Source of the DNA: AWTP1-13 sp050248715
GTDB lineage: Bacteria; Pseudomonadota; Alphaproteobacteria; Rhizobiales; Hyphomicrobiaceae
Assembly: GCA_050248715.1 (NCBI GenBank)
Contig: JBFWRV010000001.1
Location: 248,001 to 312,000 of the forward strand
Direction: 5' to 3'
DNA length: 64,000 nucleotides
Shown here: positions 35,917 to 45,019 of the stretch, in pieces
How positions within the stretch are numbered: position 1 is the stretch's first letter
How the letters are laid out: each line of letters starts with the position of its first letter
Program-made: the position numbers and the translations under genes
Notes under the pieces: generated by a model
Told to the model about the DNA's origin: nothing
The model's database searches: none
What the model saw: only the letters and a program-made list of their open reading frames with translations

Positions 35917-37143
35917 ATGCAGAAGGTTGCTCCCCCGCCGCCGGCCGCCGCCAAGCCCCTCTGGGTCGTGGTGCTGTCGGCCGGGCTGATCGTCGGCATC
36001 GCCATGGGCATCCGCCAGGTGATGGGCCTCTACCTGCCACCGATGACCCAGGAGCTGGGTATCGGCCGCGAGCCCTTCTCGACGGCCATGGCTGTCGCCA
36101 ATCTGATGTGGGGCGCCGCCGCGGTGTTCGCGGGGATGGTGGCGGATCGCTACGGTGCCGGGCGTGTCGTGGTGGGCGGCACTCTGGCAAGCATGGCGGG
36201 CATCTACCTGATGTATGCGGCCACGTCGGGCTTAGACCTGCTGATTGCCGGCGTTTTCCTGGGCATCGGCGTCAGCGGCACGGGGCTCAATGCCCTGGTC
36301 GGCGCCGCCGGCCGCGCCGCTCCGCCCGACCAGCGCACGGCCGCGATCGCGTCGCTCGGCATGGCCAGCGGCATCGGCGGCTTCGTCGCCTTCCCCTACA
36401 CCCACCTGCTGATGGACTACTTCGGCTGGCAGACGAGCCTCCTGCTCCTGTTGGCGACCACGGCCATCGTCATGCCGCTGGCTTGGCCGCTTGCGGGCAA
36501 GCCCGTGCACGATGCCGGCACCTTCGACCAGCAGTCGCTGGGAGAGGCGTTCAAGGAGGCCTTCACGCACCCGAGCTACCTGCTGCTGGTGACGGGCTTC
36601 TTCGTCTGCGGCTTCCATGTCGCCTTCTACGGCGTGCATCTGCCGGCGTTCGTGGCTGATAAGGGACTGGACCCCAGCGTCGGCGTGGCGGCGCTAACGA
36701 TGGTGGGGCTCGCCAACCTGGTCGGGACCTACATCTCCGGGCAATCGGGACGCTTCATCGAGAAGCGCCGGGGGCTCAGCCTGATCTACTTCGCCCGCTG
36801 CTTCGTCTTCCTCGGGCTCCTGTTTCTGCCGATCACGGGCACGACGGTGATTGTGCTCAGCATCCTGCTAGGCCTGTTCTGGCTCTCCACTGTGCCGCTG
36901 ACCTCAAGCCTGGTGGCTACCTTCTTCGGCACGCGCTGGATGTCGATGCTCTTCGGGGTGGTCTTCCTGTCGCACCAGGTGGGATCGTTCTGCGGCCTAA
37001 TGATGGCAGGCTACCTCTACGACCTCACCAAGTCCTATGATACAATGTGGTGGATATCGATCGCGCTCGGCCTGTTCGCAGCCGCAGTGCACTGGCCGAT
37101 CCAGGAGCGCCCGGTGGCGCGATTGGCGACAAATCCAGCGTGA
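35917..37143 (+). CDS. MFS transporter
   Basis: 408-aa major facilitator protein with 12 predicted helices. Helix 2-3 carries GMVADRYGAGRVVVGG (the DRxGxR signature) and the second half has SGQSGRFIEKRRGLS. It resembles oxalate/monocarboxylate-type carriers (OFA/MCT-like), for example in QVMGLYLPPMTQELG. It overlaps or abuts a small membrane-protein ORF downstream. Substrate unknown. Confidence 0.88.
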   Translation: MQKVAPPPPAAAKPLWVVVLSAGLIVGIAMGIRQVMGLYLPPMTQELGIGREPFSTAMAVANLMWGAAAVFAGMVADRYGAGRVVVGGTLASMAGIYLMYAATSGLDLLIAGVFLGIGVSGTGLNALVGAAGRAAPPDQRTAAIASLGMASGIGGFVAFPYTHLLMDYFGWQTSLLLLLATTAIVMPLAWPLAGKPVHDAGTFDQQSLGEAFKEAFTHPSYLLLVTGFFVCGFHVAFYGVHLPAFVADKGLDPSVGVAALTMVGLANLVGTYISGQSGRFIEKRRGLSLIYFARCFVFLGLLFLPITGTTVIVLSILLGLFWLSTVPLTSSLVATFFGTRWMSMLFGVVFLSHQVGSFCGLMMAGYLYDLTKSYDTMWWISIALGLFAAAVHWPIQERPVARLATNPA

Positions 37144-37163
37144 ATATCGACCCGGCGAGGACC

Positions 37164-37346
37164 ATGGTGACGAACACGGACGTTGGACGGGAGACGCAAG
37201 CACGGGACGGAATATCCGGTGCCCTGCGATGGGGCGCGCTCGGCGCCGTCGGCGTGGTGTTTGCGGGCGCCCTCTATCTCATCGCCGTGCGGGGCGAAGC
37301 ACTGCTGCTCGACCTCTCGGCACTGGGGCGCATTTTCTGCCTGTAG
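37164..37346 (+). CDS. small single-span membrane protein
   Basis: 60-aa protein with one hydrophobic helix (WGALGAVGVVFAGALYLIAV) followed by RGEALLLDLSALGRIFC, a pattern I have seen as a conserved small protein in Rhizobiales. It lies directly after the MFS gene; GTG codons at 37140 (overlapping the MFS stop) or 37167 (best spaced from GAGG) are alternative starts. The last codons and the TAG stop fall in the palindrome at 37343-37379. Probably an inner-membrane accessory or unrelated small protein; function not known. Confidence 0.65.
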   Translation: MVTNTDVGRETQARDGISGALRWGALGAVGVVFAGALYLIAVRGEALLLDLSALGRIFCL

Positions 37347-37379
37347 GGCGCAAAAGGCGACAACCACATTGCACCCTAC
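37343..37379. repeat. palindrome shared by two convergent stop codons
   Basis: The sequence GTAGGGCGCAAAAGGCG at 37343-37359 pairs with CATTGCACCCTAC at 37367-37379. It belongs to the family at 3538-3607. Its ends supply TAG for the small membrane ORF (37344-37346) and, on the other strand, TAG for the haloalkane dehalogenase (37378-37376). Confidence 0.8.
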
Positions 37380-38266
37380 GGTACACGCACCTTGCGCACG
37401 AACTCCGCCACCGCCCGGCCGATGTCGTCGGGGCTGTCCTCCTGGAGAAAGTGCAGGCCCTTGACGGTGATCTCGGTCTGGTTGGGCCAGGCGCGACACA
37501 CCTCGCGCTGGCGCCCGACCAGGATGGAGCCGGGATCGGCGTTGATGAAGAGCTTTGGAGTATTGCTCCTGCCGAGCCACGCCGAGTAGTCCTCGACGAC
37601 CTTCACAACATCGGCGGGCTCACCCTCGATCGGGATCTGGCGCGGCCAGTTCAAGGTCGGGCGGCGGTCCTCGCCTGAAGCGGCGAACGGGCGGCGGTAC
37701 TCCGCCATCTCCGCGTCCGTGAGCTGGCGGAGGATCGAGCCGGGCAGCACGCGCTCCACGAACATGTTCTTGGCGAGGATCATGTCGTCGCCGCCGTCGG
37801 AGCGGAAGCCCTGGAAGGCGCGGCGCGCATTCTCCGGCCAGTCGGCCCACGTCACCGGCGTGACGAGCGCCTCCATGTAGACGATGCCGGCGACGCGCTC
37901 GGGATGCCGGCGCGCCCATTCGAAACCCAGCGCCGAGCCCCAGTCGTGGATGACGAAGACGATCTTGTCGCCCAATGCCAGCTTGTCCCACAGCGCCCAT
38001 AGGTGATCACGCTGTTCGGCATAGCTGTAGCGGGATGGGCCGGATGGGGAGAGCTTGTCGCTGTCGCCCATGCCGATCAGGTCGCAGGCAACGAGCCGCC
38101 CCAGTCCCTCGCAGTGGGGCATGACGTTGCGCCAGAGATAGGCGGAGGTGGGATTGCCATGCTGGAAGACGATCGCCGGCCCCGAGCCTTCGTCGATGTA
38201 GGCCATGCGACGGCCTTTGACCTCGGCGAACTTCTTTGCGGCGTAGGGTTTTGCGGACAGGGGCAT
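37376..38266 (-). CDS. haloalkane dehalogenase, HLD-II subfamily
   Basis: 296-aa alpha/beta hydrolase closely matching DhaA/LinB-type enzymes, which convert haloalkanes to alcohol and halide. The full catalytic pentad can be read: nucleophile Asp108 with halide-binding Trp109 in VIHDWGSALG, Asn38 in QHGNPTSAYLWRN, Glu132 in YMEAL (the Glu position defines HLD-II), and His272 in GLHFLQEDSP. ATG at 38266 has GAGGAG upstream. It is transcribed toward the small membrane ORF. Natural substrate not evident. Confidence 0.93.
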   Translation of the reverse strand: MPLSAKPYAAKKFAEVKGRRMAYIDEGSGPAIVFQHGNPTSAYLWRNVMPHCEGLGRLVACDLIGMGDSDKLSPSGPSRYSYAEQRDHLWALWDKLALGDKIVFVIHDWGSALGFEWARRHPERVAGIVYMEALVTPVTWADWPENARRAFQGFRSDGGDDMILAKNMFVERVLPGSILRQLTDAEMAEYRRPFAASGEDRRPTLNWPRQIPIEGEPADVVKVVEDYSAWLGRSNTPKLFINADPGSILVGRQREVCRAWPNQTEITVKGLHFLQEDSPDDIGRAVAEFVRKVRVP

Positions 38267-38367
38267 GGATGGCTCCTCGCGCACGCTCTGCGAATTGGCT
38301 GCTACTACTACGCGAAGCACAGGAGGGAACCGTCAAGCCACGATATCGGGATCGATCGTGCCGGCAG

Positions 38368-38805
38368 CTATTCCTTCGGTCGCCTATCACTGATGGCCTG
38401 GGCGACCATGGCGAAGAATGTGCGCACGCGCGCCGCGTCGTGGAACTCCTCGAAGCGCACGATCTTGTCGCCCTCGATGCGCCACACGTGACGCATGGTG
38501 CCGTCGTACTCGAGACCAGTCGCCTTGTGGCGGTAGCGGAAGCTGATGCGCGAGTGCAAGTGCTCCCCCGCCGCCGCGATCTGCATCGGCACGTATTCGA
38601 GGAAATCGAAGTCGTCGATGATCGCCTGCAGGCGCGGCCTCAGCCGCTCCTTGCCCTGCGCCTCGCCGACGAAGGGCGCGACCTCCGGCGGCAGATGAAT
38701 GACGAACACCACGTCATCGGCAAAGGCGGCAAGCGTCCCGGCAAGATCTTTCGCCGCCCATGCCGCGTAAGCTGCTTCCATAAGGATCGACGCGCTGGCA
38801 CGCAT
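38368..38805 (-). CDS. nuclear transport factor 2 (SnoaL-like) family protein, copy A
   Basis: 145-aa cone-shaped NTF2-like protein. It shares with the next gene the segments SFRYRHKATGLEYDG, MRHVWRIEGDKIVRFEEFHDA and a C-terminal helix with RTFF. Such proteins are isomerases, hydrolases or ligand carriers; no catalytic residue can be assigned with certainty. It lies 101 bp upstream of the dehalogenase on the same strand and may be cotranscribed. Confidence 0.85.
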   Translation of the reverse strand: MRASASILMEAAYAAWAAKDLAGTLAAFADDVVFVIHLPPEVAPFVGEAQGKERLRPRLQAIIDDFDFLEYVPMQIAAAGEHLHSRISFRYRHKATGLEYDGTMRHVWRIEGDKIVRFEEFHDAARVRTFFAMVAQAISDRRPKE

Positions 38806-38836
38806 GCGGGAGGCCTCGCTATGCTGGAGTGTCAGG

Positions 38837-39265
38837 TCACGCTACGCCGGCCTGCGCAAGATCGTAGAAGGCGCGCATACGTCGCGCATCGTGAAAGAGC
38901 TCGAAGCCAGCGATCTCGTCGCCAATGAACAGCCACTTGTGGCGCATCTGTCCGTCGACATCGAGACGCGTGGCGCGGTGGCGGTAGCGGAAGGCGACCG
39001 TGCTTACGAAGAGTATGCCCTCGGTGCGCAGGAGCTGCAGCCGGAACTCCTCGACCGCGAACTGACGCGCAAACCGTTCCAGCTGAAATGCCAAGGCGTC
39101 CCTGCCCACTCCACTGCCGACGAACGAAGGTGCGTCCCGACTCGCATGCACGGCATACGCGATGTGGGACGTGCAGTAGGACAGCGTCGTATCCAGATCG
39201 CCTCGTTCCCAGGTCGCGTAGACGTCGGCCAGGATGAGGCGAGCATGGCGTGCAAGCATTCCCAC
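38837..39265 (-). CDS. nuclear transport factor 2 (SnoaL-like) family protein, copy B
   Basis: 142-aa tandem paralog of copy A, 31 bp upstream of it: AFRYRHRATRLDVDG, MRHKWLFIGDEIAGFELFHDA and RMRAFYDLA are the matching blocks. The start is a GTG at 39265; an ATG at 39259 two codons later is equally possible, with a G-rich stretch before both. The pair probably arose by duplication. First gene of the NTF2-NTF2-dehalogenase group. Confidence 0.82.
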   Translation of the reverse strand: MGMLARHARLILADVYATWERGDLDTTLSYCTSHIAYAVHASRDAPSFVGSGVGRDALAFQLERFARQFAVEEFRLQLLRTEGILFVSTVAFRYRHRATRLDVDGQMRHKWLFIGDEIAGFELFHDARRMRAFYDLAQAGVA

Positions 39266-39641
39266 ACCCCCAACTCACTTCCGCACGGGAAGTTATATCC
39301 AATCGCCGGCCGCGGAGAAATGCACCTAGCTTACGATCGGTCAATCCTGGGCGCGGGCGACAGAGGACGGAAAATTCCTATAGCCTTTGGCGGAGTGGGA
39401 AGCGGCAGACTGCCGCTGACGACCGTGCCAATATGCGTGCCGCCTGTCGCCATGTAGGGTATTCGGGCCCTACTGTGCGCGAAGCAGTTCGTCCCCTGCG
39501 GCTGGGAGGCGTCCCACTGTGTCGCCCATCGCGGCGACAGATCCGGACCAATGGGAGCGGGCGGGTAGCAGTCCGAGCGCACCGTGCGGGTAGGTCATCG
39601 TGATACCGGCGCGATCATCGGCAGCGGTTGCCAGCGCATGA
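39266..39641. other. 376-bp gap between the NTF2 pair and uvrB
   Basis: Both neighbours are minus-strand genes, so this holds the promoter of the NTF2 genes and the end of uvrB. Short ORFs on both strands (for example 39331-39582) have no ribosome site or family pattern and are not accepted. No repeat or RNA gene recognised. Confidence 0.5.
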
Positions 39642-42600
39642 CTAGGCGCCGGGGCGGCCGGTCTTGCGGGGACGGCCATGACGGTGCTTCTTCTCGGTCG
39701 CGTCCAGGATCTCGGTGGTCTTTAGCGGCCTGAGTGGAAGCGTCTTGCCGGCGACGGGCAGGCCACGCTCGGCGTGTGGACCCATCTCGTCAAGCGTGGG
39801 TTTGTGCGGCCCCCGGACCTTCTCGCCGTAGGCTCCGGCCTTTGTGCGCGGATCTATGTTGGGGGCGCGCGCCGGGATGGGACGGTTGGCGGCCGAGCCC
39901 ATCTCGTCGAGCGAGGGCTTGCGGATGCGCGAGCCTGGAACGCTCGTACTCTGTGCGTAGGTCGGTTGCACGGGCTGGTACTCGCGCTGGATGCGGGAGC
40001 CGCCTTCTGCGTGCGCGTCCAGCTCTTCTCCCCCTTGCGGGGAGGGGCTACGGTTGGAGGGAGGCCCTCCGGCAGAGGCTCTGCCCTTGGGCGCGCCGCC
40101 ATACTTGCGCGCCCCGGCGAAAGCGCCGGCCTTGTCCTCGACGTCGGTCTGGCGGGCGAGAGGGTCGTCGGCGATAGCCAGTTCGGTCTCGCGCAGGCGC
40201 TTTATCTCGTCGCGCAGACGGGCGGCGGTCTCGAACTCGAGATCGGCCGCAGCCTCCTTCATCTTCTTCTCGAGGCCGGCGATCACGGCTTCGAGATTGT
40301 GCCCGATCAGCGCCTGCCCCTCCTCGGCGAGGCCGGGATCGACGGTGACGTGGTCCTGCTCGTAGACCGAGGACAGCACGTCGGCGATGTTCTTCCTGAC
40401 GCTCTCCGGCGTGATGCCGTTGGCGGCGTTCCAGGCCTGCTGCTTCTCGCGGCGGCGCTCGGTCTCGGCGATAGCGCGCTCGAGGCTGCCGGTCATGGCG
40501 TCGGCGTAGAGGAGGACCTTGCCGTCGACGTTGCGCGCAGCGCGGCCGATGGTCTGGATCAGGCTGGTCTCGCTTCTGAGGAAGCCTTCCTTGTCGGCAT
40601 CGAGGATCGCCACTAGCGCGCACTCGGGGATGTCGAGGCCCTCGCGTAGCAGGTTGATGCCGATCAGCACATCGAAGGCCCCGAGCCGGAGGTCGCGGAT
40701 GATCTCGATGCGCTCCAACGTCTCGATGTCGGAGTGCATATAGCGCACGCGAACGCCCTGCTCGTGCATGTACTCGGTCAGGTCCTCGGCCATGCGCTTG
40801 GTGAGCGTGGTGACGAGCGTGCGGTAGCCTAGGCGCGTGACCCGGCGCACCTCGTCGAGCAGGTCGTCGACCTGGGATTTGGCCGGTCGCACCTCGGTGA
40901 CGGGATCGACGAGTCCGGTGGGACGGATCACCTGCTCGGTGAAGGCGCCGCCGGTCTGCTCCAGCTCCCAGCCGCCGGGCGTGGCCGAGACGTACGTGGT
41001 CTGCGGCCGCATGGCGTTCCACTCCTCGAAGCGGAGCGGCCGGTTGTCCATGCAGGAGGGCAGGCGGAAGCCGTACTCGGCGAGCGTCGCCTTGCGCCGG
41101 TAGTCGCCGCGGAACATGCCGCCGATCTGCGGCACGGTGACGTGACTCTCGTCGACGAACACCAGGGCGTTGTCGGGCAGGTACTCGAACAGCGTCGGCG
41201 GCGGCTCGCCGGGCTGGCGTCCCGTCAGGTAGCGCGAGTAGTTCTCGATGCCGGCGCAGGACCCGGTCGCCTCCATCATCTCCATGTCGAAGACCGTGCG
41301 CTGCTCGAGACGCTGCGCTTCCAGCAGGCGGCCGCCGGCGTAGAGCTCGTCGAGGCGCTGCTTGAGCTCGGACTTGATCGACTTGATGGCCTGCTGCAGC
41401 GTCGGCTTGGGCGTCACGTAGTGCGAGTTGGAGTAGACCTTGATGAGCTTGAGCTCGTCGGTCTTTTGCCCCGTGAGCGGATCGAACTCGGTAATCGCCT
41501 CCACCTCATCGCCGAACAGGGAGATGCGCCAGGCGCGGTCCTCCAAGTGGGCCGGGAACAGCTCCACCGTGTCGCCGCGCACGCGGAAGGTGCCACGGGT
41601 GAAGTTGGCGTCGCTGCGGCGGTAGTGCAGGGCGACGAGATCGGCCAGCAGCTGGCGCTGCGGCAGGGTCTCGCCGGTCTGCACGGCGAAGGTCATGGCC
41701 GTGTAGGTCTCGACCGAGCCGATACCGTAGATGCACGACACGCTGGCCACGATGATGACGTCGTCGCGCTCGAGCAGGGAGCGCGTGGCGGCATGGCGCA
41801 TGCGATCGATCTGCTCGTTCACCGACGATTCTTTCTCGATGTAGGTGTCGGTGCGCGGCACATAGGCTTCGGGCTGGTAGTAGTCGTAGTAGGAAACGAA
41901 GTACTCGACCGCGTTGTCGGGGAAGAAGCTCTTGAACTCGCCGTAGAGCTGGGCCGCCAGCGTCTTGTTGGGAGCCAGGATCAGGGCCGGCCGCTGCGTC
42001 TTCTCGATCACCTGGGCCATGGTGAAGGTCTTGCCGGAGCCGGTGACTCCCAGCAGCACCTGGTTGCGCTCGAGCTGGTCGACACCCTCGACCAGCTCCT
42101 TGATGGCCTGCGGCTGGTCGCCCTTGGGCTCGTACTCCGACATCAGCCTGAAGGCGATGCCGCCCTCGGATTTCTCGGGCCGTGGCGGCCGGTGCGGCAT
42201 GAACGTCGGCAAGCTGCCGGACACCAGGGGATGCTGGGCGAGCATGGGCTGCTGGCCCAGCACTTGACGGGCGCGCTCGGAGCGCTCCTGTGGCTTGGCC
42301 AGCAGCGCGTTGAGGCTCGCCGTCATATCGCCGAAGTTGCGCGACGGCGGACCGGTGTTGCGAAGCGCAGGCAGAGTCGACAGTCCCCCCTCCCCGGGGA
42401 GAGGACTGGGATGAGGGGCAGAGGCTCGCTCCGATGCCTGTTGCCGCGCCTCGCCCCGCAACCGGGGAGAGGGGGAATCGGGCAGGAACGGCGCACTGGC
42501 CTCGGCGAAGCCCCGCGACGAGCGCTTTGTCTCCGGCGTGCCAGCCGCGCCCTCGACGGGTGGAGCCGGGGGCTTGCCCGACTTGCCGCGCGAGGGCCGC

Positions 42601-42653
42601 GGGCGGGGCGTGGAGTCGCGCTCGGTCGATTCGGATTTGGGGCGGCGAGCCAT
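39642..42653 (-). CDS. uvrB: excinuclease ABC subunit UvrB with repeat-derived insertions
   Basis: 1003-aa UvrB, against about 670 in E. coli. The helicase core begins near residue 168 (FRLMSEYEPKGDQPQAI) with Walker A GVTGSGKT, the beta-hairpin YYDYYQPEAYVP, DESHVT, and motif VI QTIGRAARN; the UvrC-binding UVR motif (EKKMKEAAADLEFETAARLRD, trimmed) lies near residue 800. Long N- and C-terminal extensions are common in Rhizobiales. Both extensions contain in-frame copies of the intergenic palindrome (residues about 60-90 and 857-877). ATG 42653 is used; a TTG two codons earlier is possible. Confidence 0.95.
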   Translation of the reverse strand: MARRPKSESTERDSTPRPRPSRGKSGKPPAPPVEGAAGTPETKRSSRGFAEASAPFLPDSPSPRLRGEARQQASERASAPHPSPLPGEGGLSTLPALRNTGPPSRNFGDMTASLNALLAKPQERSERARQVLGQQPMLAQHPLVSGSLPTFMPHRPPRPEKSEGGIAFRLMSEYEPKGDQPQAIKELVEGVDQLERNQVLLGVTGSGKTFTMAQVIEKTQRPALILAPNKTLAAQLYGEFKSFFPDNAVEYFVSYYDYYQPEAYVPRTDTYIEKESSVNEQIDRMRHAATRSLLERDDVIIVASVSCIYGIGSVETYTAMTFAVQTGETLPQRQLLADLVALHYRRSDANFTRGTFRVRGDTVELFPAHLEDRAWRISLFGDEVEAITEFDPLTGQKTDELKLIKVYSNSHYVTPKPTLQQAIKSIKSELKQRLDELYAGGRLLEAQRLEQRTVFDMEMMEATGSCAGIENYSRYLTGRQPGEPPPTLFEYLPDNALVFVDESHVTVPQIGGMFRGDYRRKATLAEYGFRLPSCMDNRPLRFEEWNAMRPQTTYVSATPGGWELEQTGGAFTEQVIRPTGLVDPVTEVRPAKSQVDDLLDEVRRVTRLGYRTLVTTLTKRMAEDLTEYMHEQGVRVRYMHSDIETLERIEIIRDLRLGAFDVLIGINLLREGLDIPECALVAILDADKEGFLRSETSLIQTIGRAARNVDGKVLLYADAMTGSLERAIAETERRREKQQAWNAANGITPESVRKNIADVLSSVYEQDHVTVDPGLAEEGQALIGHNLEAVIAGLEKKMKEAAADLEFETAARLRDEIKRLRETELAIADDPLARQTDVEDKAGAFAGARKYGGAPKGRASAGGPPSNRSPSPQGGEELDAHAEGGSRIQREYQPVQPTYAQSTSVPGSRIRKPSLDEMGSAANRPIPARAPNIDPRTKAGAYGEKVRGPHKPTLDEMGPHAERGLPVAGKTLPLRPLKTTEILDATEKKHRHGRPRKTGRPGA
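40024..40086. repeat. palindromic element inside uvrB, C-terminal extension
   Basis: CTCCCCC-TTGC-GGGGAGG (about 40028-40046) followed by GGAGGGAGGCCCTCC and GGCAGAGGCTCTGCC. Translated as part of UvrB it yields GRASAGGPPSNRSPSPQGGE, a wording typical of translated copies of this repeat. Confidence 0.75.
42384..42476. repeat. palindromic element inside uvrB, N-terminal extension
   Basis: A bipartite element of exactly 93 nt (31 codons): CCCCTCCCCGGGGAGAGG at the left and CCTCGCCCCGCAACCGGGGAGAGG at the right, in the same arrangement as the intergenic copy at 25399-25484. It encodes PSPRLRGEARQQASERASA and then PHPSPLPGEGG in UvrB without breaking the frame. Confidence 0.8.
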
Positions 42654-42736
42654 GGGCAAGATATATGGCTCCAGCGGCGCGGGTAGGCAACCGAAGGCTC
42701 AGCGTCAAGTCACAGGTTCCTGACAACCGCGCCACC

Positions 42737-43972
42737 TCACCGCGGAGGGTCTGCGGGGTCGGCGGTGCGCCAATCCGCCCGCTCCAGCAACAGCGACACG
42801 GCGGTGCCGCCGATCAGCGCCCAGAATGGCGCGCCGATGTTGAAGATGGGGATGCCGGCCACTGTCACCAGAAAAGTCACGAGCGCGCCAAGCGGAAAGC
42901 CGCCCTTGAAGGCCACTGTGAACGCCGACTGCAGCACCCTTAGCATGGCGAGGCCGGCCAGCGTGGCGATGAAGGCCGGCGGCGTGGACAGCATCAGGCG
43001 GGTCACCGTAGGCGCCAGCAGCCCGAACACGATAGCAAGGACGCCGACCACCACGCCGGCGGTGTACTGCGTGCGGCGCTCGCCGGCGGCCGAGATGATG
43101 GCGTTGACGGGGCCCGTCAGACACGTCGACACAGCGCCGATGAAGGCCGACACGATCGAAGCCGCCCCGCAGCCAAGCGCGATGCTGTCGACCGGCGGCG
43201 CGTGGCCCGCCTCGGTGAGGACGGCGATGCCCTGGCCGTTCTGCACCACGAGCACGCTGATTGCGAGCGGCACCACCAGTTCCACCAGCGCGGCCCAGGA
43301 GAACTCCGGCGCCTGCAGTTGCGGCGCAGCGACCAGCGCCGTCTGGTCGAGGCCCGGTGCGAATGTGCCGGACTGGTAGATCATGGCCGCGCCTGCCGCC
43401 AGGGCCACCAGCATCGGCGGCACCCGTACCGCAAGCGTGGGCACGGCACTGATCAGCAGGAACGCGCCGGTCATGACGCCAGCCATGCCCAGATCGAGCT
43501 GGAAGGCGCGCACCCAGTCGAGCCCAAATTGCAGAAACACGCCCGCCACCATGCCCATCACGATCGGCATCGGCACCGCCGCCATGGCGCGCCGCACGAG
43601 GCCGAGCGCGCCGAGGCTGGCCATCAGAACGCCAGTGGCAACATAGGCGCCGATTACCTCGGCGAACGACAGGTGCCCGAGCGCGGGCGCGATGAGCACC
43701 GTGCCGGGGATGGTCCAGAAGAACACCAGCGGCTGACGGTACTTGAGGCAGTAGAGGATGCTGACGATGCCGTTCACGAACAGCGAGCCGAACACCCAGG
43801 ATGCCGTCTCGGCCTCCGACAGGCCGCCACGGGTGGCGGTGGCCAGGATGATGGCCAGCGGACCACTGGCCGCGAACAGGAACCCGACCAGGCCATTGGC
43901 CGCATGGGCCAGCGTGAGGTCACGCCAGAAGCTGGGCACAGGCACGTCATCTGCTGGGGGTGCGGCGGGCAT
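42737..43972 (-). CDS. benE: benzoate/H+ symporter BenE family transporter
   Basis: 411-aa integral membrane protein with about 12 helices. The BenE wording GLVGFLFAASGPLAIILA, then FWTIPGTVLIAPALGHLSF, and a second-half VLTEAGHAPPVDSIALGCG with GPVNAIISAAGERRTQY is characteristic. It imports benzoate or similar aromatic acids with protons. It lies 83 bp upstream of uvrB on the same strand, probably fortuitously. No benzoate dioxygenase is present here. Confidence 0.9.
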   Translation of the reverse strand: MPAAPPADDVPVPSFWRDLTLAHAANGLVGFLFAASGPLAIILATATRGGLSEAETASWVFGSLFVNGIVSILYCLKYRQPLVFFWTIPGTVLIAPALGHLSFAEVIGAYVATGVLMASLGALGLVRRAMAAVPMPIVMGMVAGVFLQFGLDWVRAFQLDLGMAGVMTGAFLLISAVPTLAVRVPPMLVALAAGAAMIYQSGTFAPGLDQTALVAAPQLQAPEFSWAALVELVVPLAISVLVVQNGQGIAVLTEAGHAPPVDSIALGCGAASIVSAFIGAVSTCLTGPVNAIISAAGERRTQYTAGVVVGVLAIVFGLLAPTVTRLMLSTPPAFIATLAGLAMLRVLQSAFTVAFKGGFPLGALVTFLVTVAGIPIFNIGAPFWALIGGTAVSLLLERADWRTADPADPPR

Positions 43973-44373
43973 ATCGAGGCGGGCGGGGCGGCGGCAGGCG
44001 GCGGACGGGCCGAGAGATCATGGTACAGGGATGGGGTGGAGGCAAGGTGTGGGGGGCCGCCAATTCTTAGGCTAGCCTCGCCCCCGAGCTGCTGCGTAAG
44101 GGATTGCGGGTCCTGTATGGCAATCCCCATCTGCTCACGCGGCTTGCGTGGCCGACTTCCTTATCATCCTTCTGCGGATGGGTGCCTGGGTGCCAGCCTT
44201 CGCCGGGATGACGGTCATGGTGAGGGATCGTTACTGTCGTGCCGGCCGAGCACAGAGCGCGAGAGCCGGCACCTAGAGCAGCAAATTGCGCGGGTGCATC
44301 GCGGCCCTCGGTGCCAGATTTTTGGCCTTCGGCGAATTCCGGGATGACAGCGTGCAGTAGATGGAGGCAACCC
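43973..44373. other. 401-bp gap with repeat fragments
   Basis: No gene supported. It contains a hairpin GTGCCGGC (44239-44246) / GCCGGCAC (44265-44272) and two CGCCGGGATGACG-like pieces near 44200 and 44340, relatives of the perfect inverted repeat at 2172-2250. It holds the promoter of benE; the GFA gene ends at its right side. Confidence 0.55.
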
Positions 44374-44784
44374 TCACCCCTGCTTCGCCACGCGCTTCAC
44401 GCCCGCATCGGCGGGCGCGGGGACCCAGTCGTGGCGGCACTCCTCCCACACGGAGATGGTCGGTGCGGGGAAGTTCGGGTCGGCGAAGGTGCCGATGGCA
44501 ACGGCTACGAAGCCGGGGAAACCCGCGCCCGTCCAGTAGACGGTGGAGCCGCACGCCGGGCAGAAGCGGAAGGTCAGCGCGTTGCCGCTCTCGGCCGTGC
44601 GCGTCCACTCGGTGGCCTTGCCGGCCACCGTGATCTGCTCGCGGGCGAAGCGCGCCTGGTTGCTCGTCACGGCGCCGGTGCGGCGCTGGCACTCCAGGCA
44701 GTGGCACATGGAGATGCGCACGGGCTCGCCCGTGATCGTGAGAGTGAGCTGGCCGCAGCTGCAGGCGGCACGGCGGGTGGTCAT
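44374..44784 (-). CDS. GFA family protein
   Basis: 136-aa protein of the glutathione-dependent formaldehyde-activating (GFA/CENP-V) fold. The zinc cysteines are present: CSCG at residues 8-11, CHCLEC near 27-32, and FCPACGS near 73-79. Many GFA members are carbon-sulfur lyases or zinc proteins of unknown role, so formaldehyde chemistry is not implied. Monocistronic. Confidence 0.88.
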   Translation of the reverse strand: MTTRRAACSCGQLTLTITGEPVRISMCHCLECQRRTGAVTSNQARFAREQITVAGKATEWTRTAESGNALTFRFCPACGSTVYWTGAGFPGFVAVAIGTFADPNFPAPTISVWEECRHDWVPAPADAGVKRVAKQG

Positions 44785-45019
44785 GGGCGGCTCCGTGGCA
44801 CGAGCGTCGATACCTCACTCTAGCGGCAGTGGCGCATGCGGCGCCATGGCGGCATTCGCGAAGGCCCGGCCAAGCTTGGATCGCGCGTCCTGTGTGGAGG
44901 CGACAGGGTTCGGCCTCCGCCGGGATGATGCCCGCTGAGAGGAGCACTGCGTTTCATGGCGACAGCGACGCCGTTCGCGCGCATAACGGCTGCTGCCAAC
45001 TCCAGTGAGGCAGCGATCG

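Noticed and set aside
39331..39603. ORFs in the NTF2-uvrB gap
   Set aside because: They lack ribosome sites and protein-like composition and are on conflicting frames.
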